A stretch of DNA of 64,000 bases, from assembly GCA_016712465.1 (NCBI GenBank), contig JADJQZ010000001.1, forward strand, positions 2,852,001-2,916,000. The letters are read 5' to 3'. The notes beneath the pieces are model-generated. The model ran no database searches, had not been told where the DNA came from, and saw nothing but the letters and a program-made list of their open reading frames with translations. The stretch's first letter is position 1, and the number at the start of each line of letters is the position of its first letter. The position numbers were made by a program, and so were the translations under genes. Of the stretch, positions 35,211-44,652 are shown piece after piece. Source of the stretch: Candidatus Obscuribacter sp. (GTDB lineage: Bacteria > Cyanobacteriota > Vampirovibrionia > Obscuribacterales > Obscuribacteraceae).

Positions 35211-36260
35211 ATGACCTGGCGGGAAATGAGCGTAGAAGAGCTCATTGCTCTCAAGAAGGTGGCACTGATAGATGTGCGTTCTCCCTGCGAATACTCGGTT
35301 GAGAATATTCCAGGTGCTGTTAATGTTCCGCTCTTTACCGATCACGAGAGAGAGATGATCGGCACCATATACGCCACCGAGGGCGAACTGGTGGCCAGGC
35401 GTCGGGCCTTGCGCATCCTTGGTCCGAAGATCTCCGATCTGGTGGAAGAAATTGTGCAGCACAGGCAGTCGGGCGCGCCTCTGGTTATTCACTGCTGGCG
35501 CGGCGGTTTGCGATCTGAGTCGGTGGCCAGTTGCCTGAGCATTATTGGTGTGGATAGCTGGCGCCTCACGGGCGGTTATAAGGCCTGGCGGCGGCACGTG
35601 GTGGCCGATTTTGAAGCGGAAGTTTTCCAGTTTGAAGCTCTGGTACTGGATGGGCTGACTGGCTCAGGCAAGACCGAGCTTTTGCAAGCCCTTGAGGATG
35701 CCGGTGAGCCGGTGCTCGATTTGGAAGCTCTGGCCGGCCATCGGGGTTCCGTTTTTGGTGCCCTTGGTCTGGGAGCGCAGCCCACTCAGAAAAATTTCGA
35801 AGCGAAGCTCTGGAACAAACTGCGTAGTTTTAAGAGCAAGTATCTCTTCATTGAGGCGGAGTCCAGAAAAGTTGGCAACCTACGGGTGCCTGACTTCCTA
35901 TACAAGCGCATTCAGGAGGGCAAGCGAATTCTGGTGGAAGGCTCGCTGACAGTGCGGGCCAGGCGCATCCTGGGCGAGTATGCCTCCGGCGGTGATTCCG
36001 GACCGGACTCCCAGGTGCTCTCCGATGCCATGGCCGCTCTTGCCTTGATTAAGGACCGTATCAGCGGCGAGAAAGTAAAAGTGATTATGGAGATGGTGGA
36101 AAGAGGCGACTTTCAGGATGCTGTGCAGATTTTGCTGACGGATTATTACGATCCTCTTTACAGGCGTAATATGGACCGCCCGGCTCTGCTTACGGTCAAT
36201 AGCGATAAACGGGAAGAGTGCCTGAAGCAACTTCTTGAGCTGGCCGGGGAGCTTAACTGA
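35211..36260 (+). CDS. mnmH: tRNA 2-selenouridine synthase
   Basis: 349 residues. An N-terminal rhodanese domain contains ALIDVRSPCEY and the active-site Cys in VIHCWRGGLRSES. A C-terminal P-loop domain contains LDGLTGSGKTELLQAL and the HRGSVFG motif specific to MnmH/SelU. It replaces sulfur by selenium in wobble 2-thiouridine of tRNA, via a geranylated intermediate, using selenophosphate. This implies selD elsewhere in the genome. Starts 3 bp after rnj and ends the plus-strand operon; a strong hairpin follows. Confidence 0.93.
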   Translation: MTWREMSVEELIALKKVALIDVRSPCEYSVENIPGAVNVPLFTDHEREMIGTIYATEGELVARRRALRILGPKISDLVEEIVQHRQSGAPLVIHCWRGGLRSESVASCLSIIGVDSWRLTGGYKAWRRHVVADFEAEVFQFEALVLDGLTGSGKTELLQALEDAGEPVLDLEALAGHRGSVFGALGLGAQPTQKNFEAKLWNKLRSFKSKYLFIEAESRKVGNLRVPDFLYKRIQEGKRILVEGSLTVRARRILGEYASGGDSGPDSQVLSDAMAALALIKDRISGEKVKVIMEMVERGDFQDAVQILLTDYYDPLYRRNMDRPALLTVNSDKREECLKQLLELAGELN

Positions 36261-36275
36261 ACCCGCCTAAGAGAA

Positions 36276-36301
36276 CTGCCCCTCCGAAACCGGAGGGGCA
36301 G
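36276..36301 (+). terminator. Hairpin after mnmH
   Basis: CTGCCCCTCCG-AAAC-CGGAGGGGCAG is a perfect 11-bp stem with a 4-base loop 15 bp after the mnmH stop. No T-run follows, so it would stabilise the 3' end or need Rho. Confidence 0.55.
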
Positions 36302-36322
36302 ACATGTTGTGGTGGATCAGGT

Positions 36323-36357
36323 AAGGAGGAAACACAGCTAAAGGATGTATTAGCTGT
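36323..36357 (+). promoter_or_regulatory. Orphan Shine-Dalgarno with adjacent hairpin
   Basis: AAGGAGG at 36323-36329 is followed by the stem ACAGCTAA / TTAGCTGT (36334-36357), whose loop contains an ATG that is followed after one codon by TAG. No gene follows on this strand. Could be a small regulatory RNA or the scar of a lost gene. The rest of 36358-36484 shows nothing clear. Confidence 0.25.
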
Positions 36358-36484
36358 ATCTCAATGATACCAGCGAGGATCAGGGGTGGCTGTTAAAAAA
36401 CTTGAAGGCCGCGTTGAAAGGCGCCGACTGGCACACCTTAAATTTGATTAACCCAAGTTCAGTTCACCCTGACTACTTTTCTTG

Positions 36485-37048
36485 TCAGGAGGTAGGCCAG
36501 GTTGAGGCGTTTCCTGAATCCTGATTTCGTCCCGGGTAAAGGAAGTCAAGGGCGCCCATTCCCAGGTTGTTTAGATTGCTAATTGACTCACTGGAACCGG
36601 CAAAGGCTTCACTATATGTGGTGCTGGCGGCAGCAGCAGCGGCAGCAACCTTGCTCTGGGCAGTGATTTTAATATTGGCAGGACAGAAGACATACACTTG
36701 TTCGCTGAGCTTGTGAAAATCACCGTCGAGCGCAGCAGAAGCACCGGCTACGAAGTCAACCAGACGGCTGGCGTCTAGCTTCTTCATGTTTTCGAGGGAA
36801 ATAGTGGTGGCTGCTCTTGCTCGCAGACACTCAACAATTTCCAGGGCCTCTTCGAAGGAGACCGGGGTAAAAATGGAGATTTGGGTGCCTAATCTTGTCG
36901 GAGCTTGGGTAACCTGCCGGGCTGAACCAAGAGCCATCATTCGACGATCTTGCAAGGCGGGAAAGAGATCTATCTCGCGCTTATTGGACCGGGTCTCATT
37001 GGCAAATTTAGGCTTCTCCTGAGGGCTTTCTCTATAGTCGTCAACCAT
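36485..37048 (-). CDS. sepF: Cell division protein SepF
   Basis: 187 residues from the ATG at 37048, with AAAGGGA upstream; the frame is open further but without support. Residues 55-130 form the SepF domain: ISIFTPVSFEEALEIVECLR, TTISLENMKKLDASRLVDFV and GASAALDGDFHKL, ending in VYVFCPANI. SepF binds FtsZ and anchors it to the membrane; the cyanobacterial Cdv2 is its homologue. The N-terminus lacks an obvious membrane-binding amphipathic helix. The tail is Ala/Ser rich. It has its own promoter although it lies behind smc-scpA-scpB-ispD. Confidence 0.88.
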   Translation of the reverse strand: MVDDYRESPQEKPKFANETRSNKREIDLFPALQDRRMMALGSARQVTQAPTRLGTQISIFTPVSFEEALEIVECLRARAATTISLENMKKLDASRLVDFVAGASAALDGDFHKLSEQVYVFCPANIKITAQSKVAAAAAAASTTYSEAFAGSSESISNLNNLGMGALDFLYPGRNQDSGNASTWPTS

Positions 37049-37101
37049 GGCTGTCCCTTTTTGTGTTTTGTATAAATACGGATAAAAATGGAGATGGAAC
37101 A

Positions 37102-37129
37102 ATTCTAGTCATTTATCTAGAACTTGCAA
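37102..37129 (-). promoter_or_regulatory. sepF promoter
   Basis: On the minus strand TTGCAA (37124-37129) and TAGAAT (37102-37107) with a 16-bp spacer, about 50 bases before the sepF start. This lets sepF be expressed apart from the upstream operon. Confidence 0.6.
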
Positions 37130-37184
37130 GTGGTGCCGTAAGTGGTGCGGCATGTAAATTTAGAGGTTGTTCAATATGCACCAG

Positions 37185-37934
37185 CTATGGTTCCATGGGG
37201 CTTCTGGAGAGATATAAGGGGGCTAAAAGTTGGCAAGTCTTAAAATCATCGGCTACAGTAACCTTAATGTTGTGAGTAAATCCTTCAAACACTTCTACCT
37301 TATGTCCGAAGGCCTCAAGTATGGCCGCATCATCGGTGACACTAATACCACGGGCGGCGGCTTCCTCGTGACAGGCCAATAAGAGGCTGAATGGCGCCCC
37401 CTGTGGGGTTTGTACAGACCAGAGTCGGCTTCTGTCAAGGGTAGAGATAATCTTTCCGTCCTCTACTTCTTTTATAGTGTCCGATATAGGCAGACCGATT
37501 GTGCAGGCTCCACGGGTGGTGAGTGTCTCCATGCAGCGTTGGAAATATTGCTTACCCACAAGCGGGCGAGCACCATCATGCACCATTACGAAATCGGGGG
37601 CGGCATTCTTGAGCTCTTGCAAGGCCCGGCAAACCGAGGACTGCCTGGTTGACCCGCCTTCGATCACCGTCAGGTTTAATTTTCGATTGCCGGTAACTTC
37701 CTTATTAATGTACTTGCTCAATTGCTGCCGACACAAATCGACGTATTCGTTAGGCATGGTGACAACTATGTCCGTTACGCCATCGATATACGCACAAGTG
37801 TATATCGACCATATATACAACGGACATCCAAGAAGATCTTCGAACTGCTTGGGGCGGCTTCCACCGAAGCGCGAACCACTGCCACCGGCCGTGATGACGC
37901 AGGCAAATCGCAGGCCTTGATAGTTATCTTCCAT
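37185..37934 (-). CDS. ispD: 2-C-methyl-D-erythritol 4-phosphate cytidylyltransferase
   Basis: 249 residues. The nucleotide-binding loop TAGGSGSRFGG is followed by PKQF; then VHDGARPLV, LPISDTIKEV and the QTPQGAPF segment, all typical of IspD. It makes CDP-methylerythritol in the non-mevalonate isoprenoid pathway. The protein ends with TVADDFKTCQLLA, a normal length for the family. Located 21 bp after scpB, so part of the smc-scpA-scpB operon. Confidence 0.94.
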   Translation of the reverse strand: MEDNYQGLRFACVITAGGSGSRFGGSRPKQFEDLLGCPLYIWSIYTCAYIDGVTDIVVTMPNEYVDLCRQQLSKYINKEVTGNRKLNLTVIEGGSTRQSSVCRALQELKNAAPDFVMVHDGARPLVGKQYFQRCMETLTTRGACTIGLPISDTIKEVEDGKIISTLDRSRLWSVQTPQGAPFSLLLACHEEAAARGISVTDDAAILEAFGHKVEVFEGFTHNIKVTVADDFKTCQLLAPLYLSRSPMEP

Positions 37935-37955
37935 GTAAAAGGGAAACTGCTTGTA

Positions 37956-38615
37956 TTAGCTGTCAGAGAGGACGGCTTCTGCTACATTGCCTGCGGTCAG
38001 GGCCGTATCTGCTTGTGGGGAGGCATCGAAGTCGGAGCCTGCACCGGGGCTGGCATCAAAGACAGCCAGTTGCACAGGCTGATCAAGGGCTGAGGCCAAC
38101 TCTTCCGGAACTGCGGCAACTTCTTTATCACCGCCGGTTTTTTCCATGACCTTGCGCCAGGTCTGACCATCCTTGGAGAGGCGGAAGTACTCCTGGAATT
38201 TCTTGGTGGTTGTGAGAATGGGCGAGCGCCCTTCTTCTTTTCTATGTACCAGTTCTCGGATAATCAGCTCTTTGATATGGTCGTAGGCACCGGCGCCGCG
38301 CAACTTGATGATTTCAGATTGCATGACCGGCTGCTTGATGGCAATGGCCGAAAGAGTTCTCACTAGAGATGTGGGCATTTCAAAGGGGGCAAATTCATCA
38401 ACGAGATTGGAGAATTCATCTTTGACCTGCATCATATAGCCGTCTTCATCGGCAATCTCAATGGCGCCATCGCGCTCTTCGTAATCGTTGATTAGCTCAA
38501 GCATAGCCTGCCGCACCTGCTGCACATCCTGATTGATTGTGCGAGCGATAACCTGCGTCTTAAGCGGCTTATCGGTCAAGAAAAGTAAGGCTTCGATTTG
38601 TCTTTTCAGATTCAT
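37956..38615 (-). CDS. scpB: Segregation and condensation protein B
   Basis: 219 residues. Two winged-helix domains: LKRQIEALLFLTDKPLKTQV at the N-terminus, then LVRTLSAIAIKQPVMQSEII and ELIIRELVHRKEEGRSPILT. ScpB dimers bind ScpA and regulate the SMC ring. The C-terminal 60 residues are a disordered, acidic extension. The ATG overlaps the scpA stop by 4 bp, indicating translational coupling. Confidence 0.93.
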   Translation of the reverse strand: MNLKRQIEALLFLTDKPLKTQVIARTINQDVQQVRQAMLELINDYEERDGAIEIADEDGYMMQVKDEFSNLVDEFAPFEMPTSLVRTLSAIAIKQPVMQSEIIKLRGAGAYDHIKELIIRELVHRKEEGRSPILTTTKKFQEYFRLSKDGQTWRKVMEKTGGDKEVAAVPEELASALDQPVQLAVFDASPGAGSDFDASPQADTALTAGNVAEAVLSDS

Positions 38616-39517
38616 GAGTTCACCACTTTGCTCTCCCCTTCAGCCGCCGCTTCCATTGAAGTGGCAACCGCCTGGCAGAGTCTTAGATAGAGAGGACCAT
38701 AAAAGGTTTCTTGCTCGAGATCTATTTTACCGGCGTTCGACAAAAATAGGGCAGCCAGAAAGGCTTCTACCCAATCCTGTTTGGCGCTGAATTTCTTCAC
38801 CAGTTCAAAAAGTTCGATGTTTTGTCCCAGATCGAGATTAACGGATATCCAATGCTCTATGCGTACGATGGTCTCTTCGATATCTTCATCGTGAGCCAGA
38901 TCAAGAATATCGTCCATCTCATGAACTTCATGATAGCCGGAAAGATCGATCTTCGCTTTAGGTTTCTTATCTTGACGCACTTTCTCGAGCTTTTCAGCTT
39001 CTTTCAGGGCCGCGATAAGTTGATCGAGGGTAACCTTACGCTCTCTCACCGGTTGATGCTTTCTCTGGGCGCGTCTGACAATGGCCCCTTCCAAATCTTT
39101 AAAGGTGAGCTGACGTCCCACTTCCTGCTTGGCTGAGTCATAGAGGATTGGTCCACCCTCGTCATCAAAGTCGAGGAAGTCATCCGCTACCACCGGATTG
39201 ATGGTGTTGTTGGCCTCGGAAAGCAAGGCTTCGGCCTTCATGCGCAAGAGCACGGCGGCGTGGAAAATAACTTTGCCCGATAGGCGTAAGCTCTCCTTGG
39301 GCGTGGTGGCAATGGTGCGCAAGAACTTATCGGTGACATCGATGATATCGACGTTTTTTGGATCAATCTCGCCCTTCTCGGCCATCTTCACCAGAATTTC
39401 AATACCGGAGTCGGCTGAAAGGAAGGGATTGGAGTTGGCATTCTCCGCACCCGCCACTTGCGAAAGGGCTTGAGCGCTGGTTTGAGTCGCTAGAGGCTGA
39501 GCTGTGATTTCCGACAT
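38612..39517 (-). CDS. scpA: Segregation and condensation protein A (kleisin)
   Basis: 301 residues. N-terminal Ala/Ser-rich 30 residues precede the kleisin domain: GIEILVKMAEKGEIDPKNVD, then RLSGKVIFHAAVLLRMKAEA, which binds the SMC neck. An acidic linker follows, and the C-terminal winged helix ends with LFLSNAGKIDLEQETFYGPL, which contacts the SMC head. It closes the SMC ring around DNA. Lies 15 bp after smc. Confidence 0.92.
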   Translation of the reverse strand: MSEITAQPLATQTSAQALSQVAGAENANSNPFLSADSGIEILVKMAEKGEIDPKNVDIIDVTDKFLRTIATTPKESLRLSGKVIFHAAVLLRMKAEALLSEANNTINPVVADDFLDFDDEGGPILYDSAKQEVGRQLTFKDLEGAIVRRAQRKHQPVRERKVTLDQLIAALKEAEKLEKVRQDKKPKAKIDLSGYHEVHEMDDILDLAHDEDIEETIVRIEHWISVNLDLGQNIELFELVKKFSAKQDWVEAFLAALFLSNAGKIDLEQETFYGPLYLRLCQAVATSMEAAAEGESKVVNS

Positions 39518-39532
39518 ATGTCCTCGCTGGAA

Positions 39533-42500
39533 TTAGGCCAGGGCCTTCAGGGGCTCTTCATCCGGAATAACAACTTCCTTGATGCCTACGGTGCGGGAAT
39601 AACCATCGGCTCTCAGGGAGACGCCTACGGCATGGTCGGCATTCTCGATCATGGGACGGCGCAAGCTGACCACCACAAACTGGGCTTGCTCCGACTGGCG
39701 TTTAACCATCTGAGCCAGTCGCTCGGCATTGGCACCGTCCAACATCATGTCGACTTCGTCGAAGGCATAGAAGGGGGCGGGAGCAAAGCGCTGGAAAGCA
39801 AACACGAAGGAAAGCGCCGTGAGAGACTTCTCGCCGCCGGAGAGAGCCTCGATGCGTTGCATCTTCTTGTCTCTTGGTTGTGCGCGAATAACCAGACCAC
39901 CTTCGAAAGGATTTTCAGGATTCTCCAGTTCAAGACGACCGGTGCCGTGTGAGAGTTCGGCAAAGATCTGCTGGAAGTTTTGATTGATGGCCGTGAAGGC
40001 TTCCATAAAGGTTTCCTTCTTCAATTGACCGTAGCCGTCGATACGTTGAATGATTTCTTCTTTCTCGTCGGCCAGGGTTTCCAGGTTGTCTGCCAGTTCC
40101 TGTTGTCTTTCGGAAGTCTGGTTGTACTCTTCCAGGGCCTTCATATTGACCGGCTCGAGGGCGCGCATACGGCGCTCCAATCTCTCCACCTGCTGCCTGA
40201 GCTGTTCTACGGTACCGGCGCTGGGTGCTTCGTACTGAGGATTTTCCGCCAGAATTTTCTCGATTTCTTCCTTGACTTGAATGAGTTGTTGCTCCACGTC
40301 ATAGTGCGCAATCTTGTGAGCATTGCGCTGTTCTTTCACGCGAATCAACTCCTGATCGAACTTGGTGCGCTCGATTTCAGTCTGAGTCACTCTTTCATGG
40401 ATAGACTCTTTGGCCTGGCGCATGCTCTCCAGTTCTTCCGAGAGTACCGAAACCTTCTGCTCCATCTCATTGATAGCTGAGCGCAAGGTACTGATAGTGT
40501 TCTCGTGCTGGGGTTTTTGCTCTTCCAGTTCGTCCAGTTCTACGCCCAGTTCGTTGGCCTGACCGGTCAAGTTTTCACGGTTGGTTATTTCCACCCGTTC
40601 TTCCGTTTCCACCCGGTCTAGCAAACGCTGATTTTCTTTATGGTCGGCCTCGACAGCCGATACCGACTGCCGCAATTCTTCCGATTTGAGAATGAGAGTC
40701 TCAAGCTTAGACTTCTGCCCTTTGTCGCGGGCACCTTCCAGGCTGCCTTCCAGCGTCTCGATAGCTTGATTGTATTCTTTGATCTTCTGCTCAAGGCTAA
40801 CGGCTTCTTGCTCGATTCTCTCGACTTCATCGCCTTTTTCGCGGAGCTGGGGCTTGATGCTCTCTACATCTTCTTCGATCTCTTTCACTTGCTTGCGCTT
40901 GCTCTCAAGCTCAGCCAGCTTGTGGGCCATGTTCTCTTTGGCCTTGCTAAGCTTGCTGCGCTCTTCGCCCAGAGAGTTTTCCAGCTCTTTTATAGAGTCT
41001 TTCAGCCAGCGAATTTGATCGGCCAGGCTCTTAGCAGTTTGCTTCAGCACTGAGAGATCGGACTCGCCGCGGCTGCCGAAGTGCAGTTTGGCTTTATTGT
41101 CGTTACCGCCGGAAATACTGCCGGACTTGTCGAAGAGTTCACCTTCCAGGGTGACCATACGGGCCTGGTTGATAAGTTTCCTGGCGTTTTCCATAGTGTC
41201 GACCACAATGGTCTGACCGCAGGCGTACTGAAAGGCTTTTACAAAGCGCGGGTTGAAGTTGATCAGGTTATAGGCGAAATCAATCACGCCCGGACGGTTG
41301 GGCAAGAGACCCGGGGGTTGTGTTTGAATGCGATTGAGTGGCACAAAGGTAGCGCGACCGGCCTGATTGGCTTTCAAATATTCGATGCACTTTTGGGCGA
41401 TCTGATCGTCGTCTACCACGATATGGGCCAGGCGGGGACCAATGGCCGTTTCCAGGGCGGTGGTGTACTGGCTGTCCACTGAACCGAGCTGACCGATGGT
41501 GCCGTGTACGCCGGGGATGTTGGCGGCAAGTATGGCTTCTACGGCTCTACCGTATCCGCTTTCACCCTGCACTTCTCTGGTTGTTTCCAGCTCAATGAGG
41601 CGGCGGTTTACCGTATCCTGGGCATGACGCTTGCTTTCAATTTCTTCCTTGGTTGATTCCAGTTCGCCTTCCAACTGCTGGATGGAGCGTTCGATGCCGG
41701 CTACCAGAGCCTTGTGGTCCTGATATTCGAATTCCAATTTACCAAGCAGTCCCTTGACCTGTGCGACTCTGGCAATTTGCTCGGTGGCCCGGGTGCGAAG
41801 ATTCTCCAACTCTCTTTCCAGGCTTTCACGCTTGGTCTTGAGAGCAGTTTTGCGCACTTCCAGTTCGTGCCGTTCATCTCGCAGTTTTTGCAGGTCGGAG
41901 TGCAAGTTGGAGATTTTATCGGAAGATTTGTCCTTCTCCTGGCGCAGCACTTCGATTTCCGACAGCACTTCCATAAGCGCCGCCTGCTTTTCTGCCAGCA
42001 CGGCCTTGACGGCAGCCTGGTCGGTCTGGTGTTGTTTCTTCTGCTTGGAAAGATCGGTAAGGTGCCTGTCGATAGCCTTGATCTGAGCGCCAATTTGCTT
42101 GGACTGCTTGGATTTTTCTCCGATCACCCCTTCCAGGTTGGAGAGCTTGTTCTCTTCCCTGGTCAATTCGCCTCGTTTGTTTTCAAGGTCCTGCCGCAAG
42201 AGGAGCTGCTCGTTGCCGCCTTTCTCGCGAATCTCTTGCTCAATGCGACCGAGTTCAGCCCTCAGGCTGACCAGAGCAACTTCGGTTTTGTCGAGTTTTT
42301 CGTTGAGGGCCTCTTCTTTGCTGTTGAGCTTTTCAATTTCTTTCAGCTCTAAGCTTGCTTTCTCTTCCAATTCGGCGGCGCGCACGAAGACCAGATCGCG
42401 CTCCACGGTTTCTTTCTGGGTCTTAAGGTCGAGATACTTGAGGGCCTGGTCGCGATCGGTTTTGAGAATTTCAAGCCGTGCCAGGATCTCAGTAAGAATA

Positions 42501-43056
42501 ATTTTCTGCAGTTCAATCTTCTCGCCCACGGAAGAAAGTTCGTTCTGGGCTGATCGATTCGGCGGTCGAATTCTGCTACCCCCGCCAACTCATCGATGAT
42601 CTTGCGCCTTTCCCCGGCACTCATAGTGACGATGCCCGTGACGTCGCCCTGCATGATCACGTTGTAGCCGGTGGGGCTAACGTTGTACTTAATTAGCTCG
42701 TCGTGTACTTCTGTAAGAGTGGCAACCTTACCATTGAGAATATAAGTTGAGGTATAGCCGGTATCCTTGACGCGTATGCGGCGGATAACTTCCAGCTCGT
42801 GGCCTTCATCGTTGGTGAACTTGACTCTCACCCTCGCTTCGTTGCGACCGCTCAGGTTGTTGAGCAAGTCAGGAAGCCGCTCAGCTCTCATGGTCCTGGT
42901 AGAGGACAGACCAAGGGCGAAGAGCAAACTATCAATGATATTTGATTTGCCTGACCCGTTCGGACCGGATATGGTCGTGAATCCGTCTAGAAGCGGGACC
43001 AGAGTCTGCTTGCCGAAAGACTTGAAATTATCAAGCTCGATTTCTTTGATTCGCAA
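39533..43056 (-). CDS. smc: Chromosome partition protein SMC, with one apparent frameshift
   Basis: About 1174 residues when repaired. The N-terminal head has Walker A ISGPNGSGKSNIIDSL near residue 32. Long coiled coils surround a hinge (GVHGTIGQLGSV ... MENARKLINQARMVT). The C-terminal head has the signature LSGGEKSLTALSF and Walker B FYAFDEVDMML. At about 42553 the frame changes: the N-part reads EFDRRIDQ, and AQNELSSVGEKIELQ continues one frame over. One G added in CAGCCCAG (making CAGGCCCAG) restores it. SMC is usually important for segregation and the rest is well conserved, so a sequencing error is likely. First gene of the smc-scpA-scpB-ispD(-sepF) operon. Confidence 0.9.
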
Positions 43057-43170
43057 AAGAGACTCCCAGAGTTGGAAAACGCTATTGGCTCGTCAGTGTA
43101 CAGCCGAATTAGACTACACACTGCATTTGGTGTCAAGCATAGAACCCTATTTTAGCTCGCCAGGGGCAGT

Positions 43171-43293
43171 ATGTCATCCATTTGGGGCTGGGGCGGTGAG
43201 GAAGAATTGCATGATTGGGTTCTGTATATAGGCTGCTTATGCTTGGTCTATCTGATTTACCGTGCCTTTTCTTTAGTATCACCGGCGGTATAA
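43171..43293 (+). CDS. Small membrane protein, 40 residues
   Basis: ATG 43171 with AGGGG four bases upstream. The translation starts SSIWGWGGEEELHDW and continues with one hydrophobic segment VLYIGCLCLVYLIYRAF, then SLVSPAV and TAA. It looks like a single-pass small protein with an acidic, Trp-rich head. It lies alone between divergent smc and the MshEN gene, and an intrinsic terminator follows 83 bp downstream. No family recognised. Remaining parts of 43057-43464 show only promoter-like AT boxes. Confidence 0.45.
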   Translation: MSSIWGWGGEEELHDWVLYIGCLCLVYLIYRAFSLVSPAV

Positions 43294-43375
43294 GTATATA
43301 CTATGGTAAGTAACATGATCGTGCTACTTTGGCATGTACCTTCAATTTCCACCTCCTGAAAGGTCCCGAACCGTA

Positions 43376-43420
43376 GGCAAAATTCCTCATCTCCTGCAGG
43401 AATTTTGCCGCTCTTTTTAT
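43376..43420 (+). terminator. Intrinsic terminator between the small ORF and the MshEN gene
   Basis: GGCAAAATTCCT / AGGAATTTTGCC, a perfect 12-bp stem with a 10-base loop, followed by GCTCTTTTTAT. It ends a plus-strand transcript just 45 bases before the MshEN gene start; a TATACT box at 43431 lies after it. Confidence 0.85.
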
Positions 43421-43464
43421 ATCAAGAGGATATACTTTAGCGGTAGCATTTTAGAGGTAAACCC

Positions 43465-44652
43465 TTGTCACAGCATACTTCCAGTCAGATAGGCGATCTC
43501 TTGAGCGGCGCCGGACTGGTGCAAAGAGAGAACATTGAAGCGGCTTTGAGTATGTCCGCGACACGGCGGCAACCCCTTGGAAAGATTTTAATCGACTCCG
43601 GACTGATGACGGAAATGGAGCTCTACGGTACCCTGCAGGCTCAAAACCTGATCAGGGAACACTTCTTGCAGCCGGACCTGGCCCTGACCATGCTGTCCCG
43701 CATACGGGAAACCGGCCGGTCCTTCCTGGAGAATTTAATTGAAAGCGGTGCAAACATTGAAGTGATTGATTTTGGTCTTTCGCTGGGAGAGCTCTTTATA
43801 GATGCCGGCGCCATCAATCGCGCCGATTTGATGACGGCCATGGAGACCAGCATCGTCTCGGGCCTGCCCCTGGTGAGAGTACTAATTTTGCAGAATTCCC
43901 TGGATGAGAAGTCGGCTTATTCCGGGCTCACGGCTAAGCTCCTGGTTAAGGAGGGGCGCATTGCTCGCGGCGAAGCCGTCGGCGCCCTCAAGCTCTCACA
44001 TATGCACGGTGATCACATAGAGGAAATTCTGGAATTCGGCGGCTTTAAGAAGTTTCGCGAGCAGAATTTTGTCAGACTGGGCGAATTGCTCGTGCTCTCG
44101 GAGCTCATCAGTGAACTTGATCTGCTCGGCTGTGTGGAAAAGAGTATGAGCGCAGCCCAGCCTCTGGGGCAGGTGCTGGTGGACGAGGGCATACTAGCGG
44201 AGCAACTGGTTCAGTCCGCCCTGCGTGCCCAAAAGTATATTGAGGCCGGTACCGTGGATGCCTTGCGGGCCAGTCAGATGCTACGGCACTGTGCCCGCAC
44301 CGGCCAGCTTCTGGAGTTCAGCTTGGAGGAATTGGCTTCCATCAAACCCAAGGTTTTGATGCTGGAAAAGCCACAGTCGCTGGCAGCCCTCTTAGAGATA
44401 CTGGGACTGGTGCCACTTTCGGAGCTTGAGCAAATCGAGCTTGTTACCATTCAGGAAAGCGATGAAGAGAAAGTGAAAGAGTTCATCCTGAACAGGCAAA
44501 TATTGACGAGAGAATGCCTGGAGGCTGTACTCTACGGCTATGAGCTGGTGAAGAGCGGGCGCATTGCCACCGAGCAACTGGTTTTCGCCGTACATGTCTG
44601 GCTCTGGAATCGAGGCGACTTCCGGGCGCTGATTACAACGCTGGGCTGGTGA
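43465..44652 (+). CDS. MshEN/GspE-N-domain repeat protein
   Basis: 395 residues from TTG, with GAGGT seven bases upstream. It is built of at least four degenerate copies of the GspE/PilB N-terminal (MshEN) type of unit: GDLLSGAGLVQRENIEAALS with LGKILIDSGLMTEMELYGTL, then LGELFIDAGAINRADLMTAM, LGELLVLSELISELDLLGCV with LGQVLVDEGILAEQLVQSAL, and a last TIQESDEEKVKEFILNRQIL. There is no ATPase domain. Such domains bind cyclic di-GMP in MshE, but the key Arg and Gln-Leu-Gly positions are only partly recognisable here. Probably a stand-alone regulatory or scaffold protein. Confidence 0.6.
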   Translation: MSQHTSSQIGDLLSGAGLVQRENIEAALSMSATRRQPLGKILIDSGLMTEMELYGTLQAQNLIREHFLQPDLALTMLSRIRETGRSFLENLIESGANIEVIDFGLSLGELFIDAGAINRADLMTAMETSIVSGLPLVRVLILQNSLDEKSAYSGLTAKLLVKEGRIARGEAVGALKLSHMHGDHIEEILEFGGFKKFREQNFVRLGELLVLSELISELDLLGCVEKSMSAAQPLGQVLVDEGILAEQLVQSALRAQKYIEAGTVDALRASQMLRHCARTGQLLEFSLEELASIKPKVLMLEKPQSLAALLEILGLVPLSELEQIELVTIQESDEEKVKEFILNRQILTRECLEAVLYGYELVKSGRIATEQLVFAVHVWLWNRGDFRALITTLGW

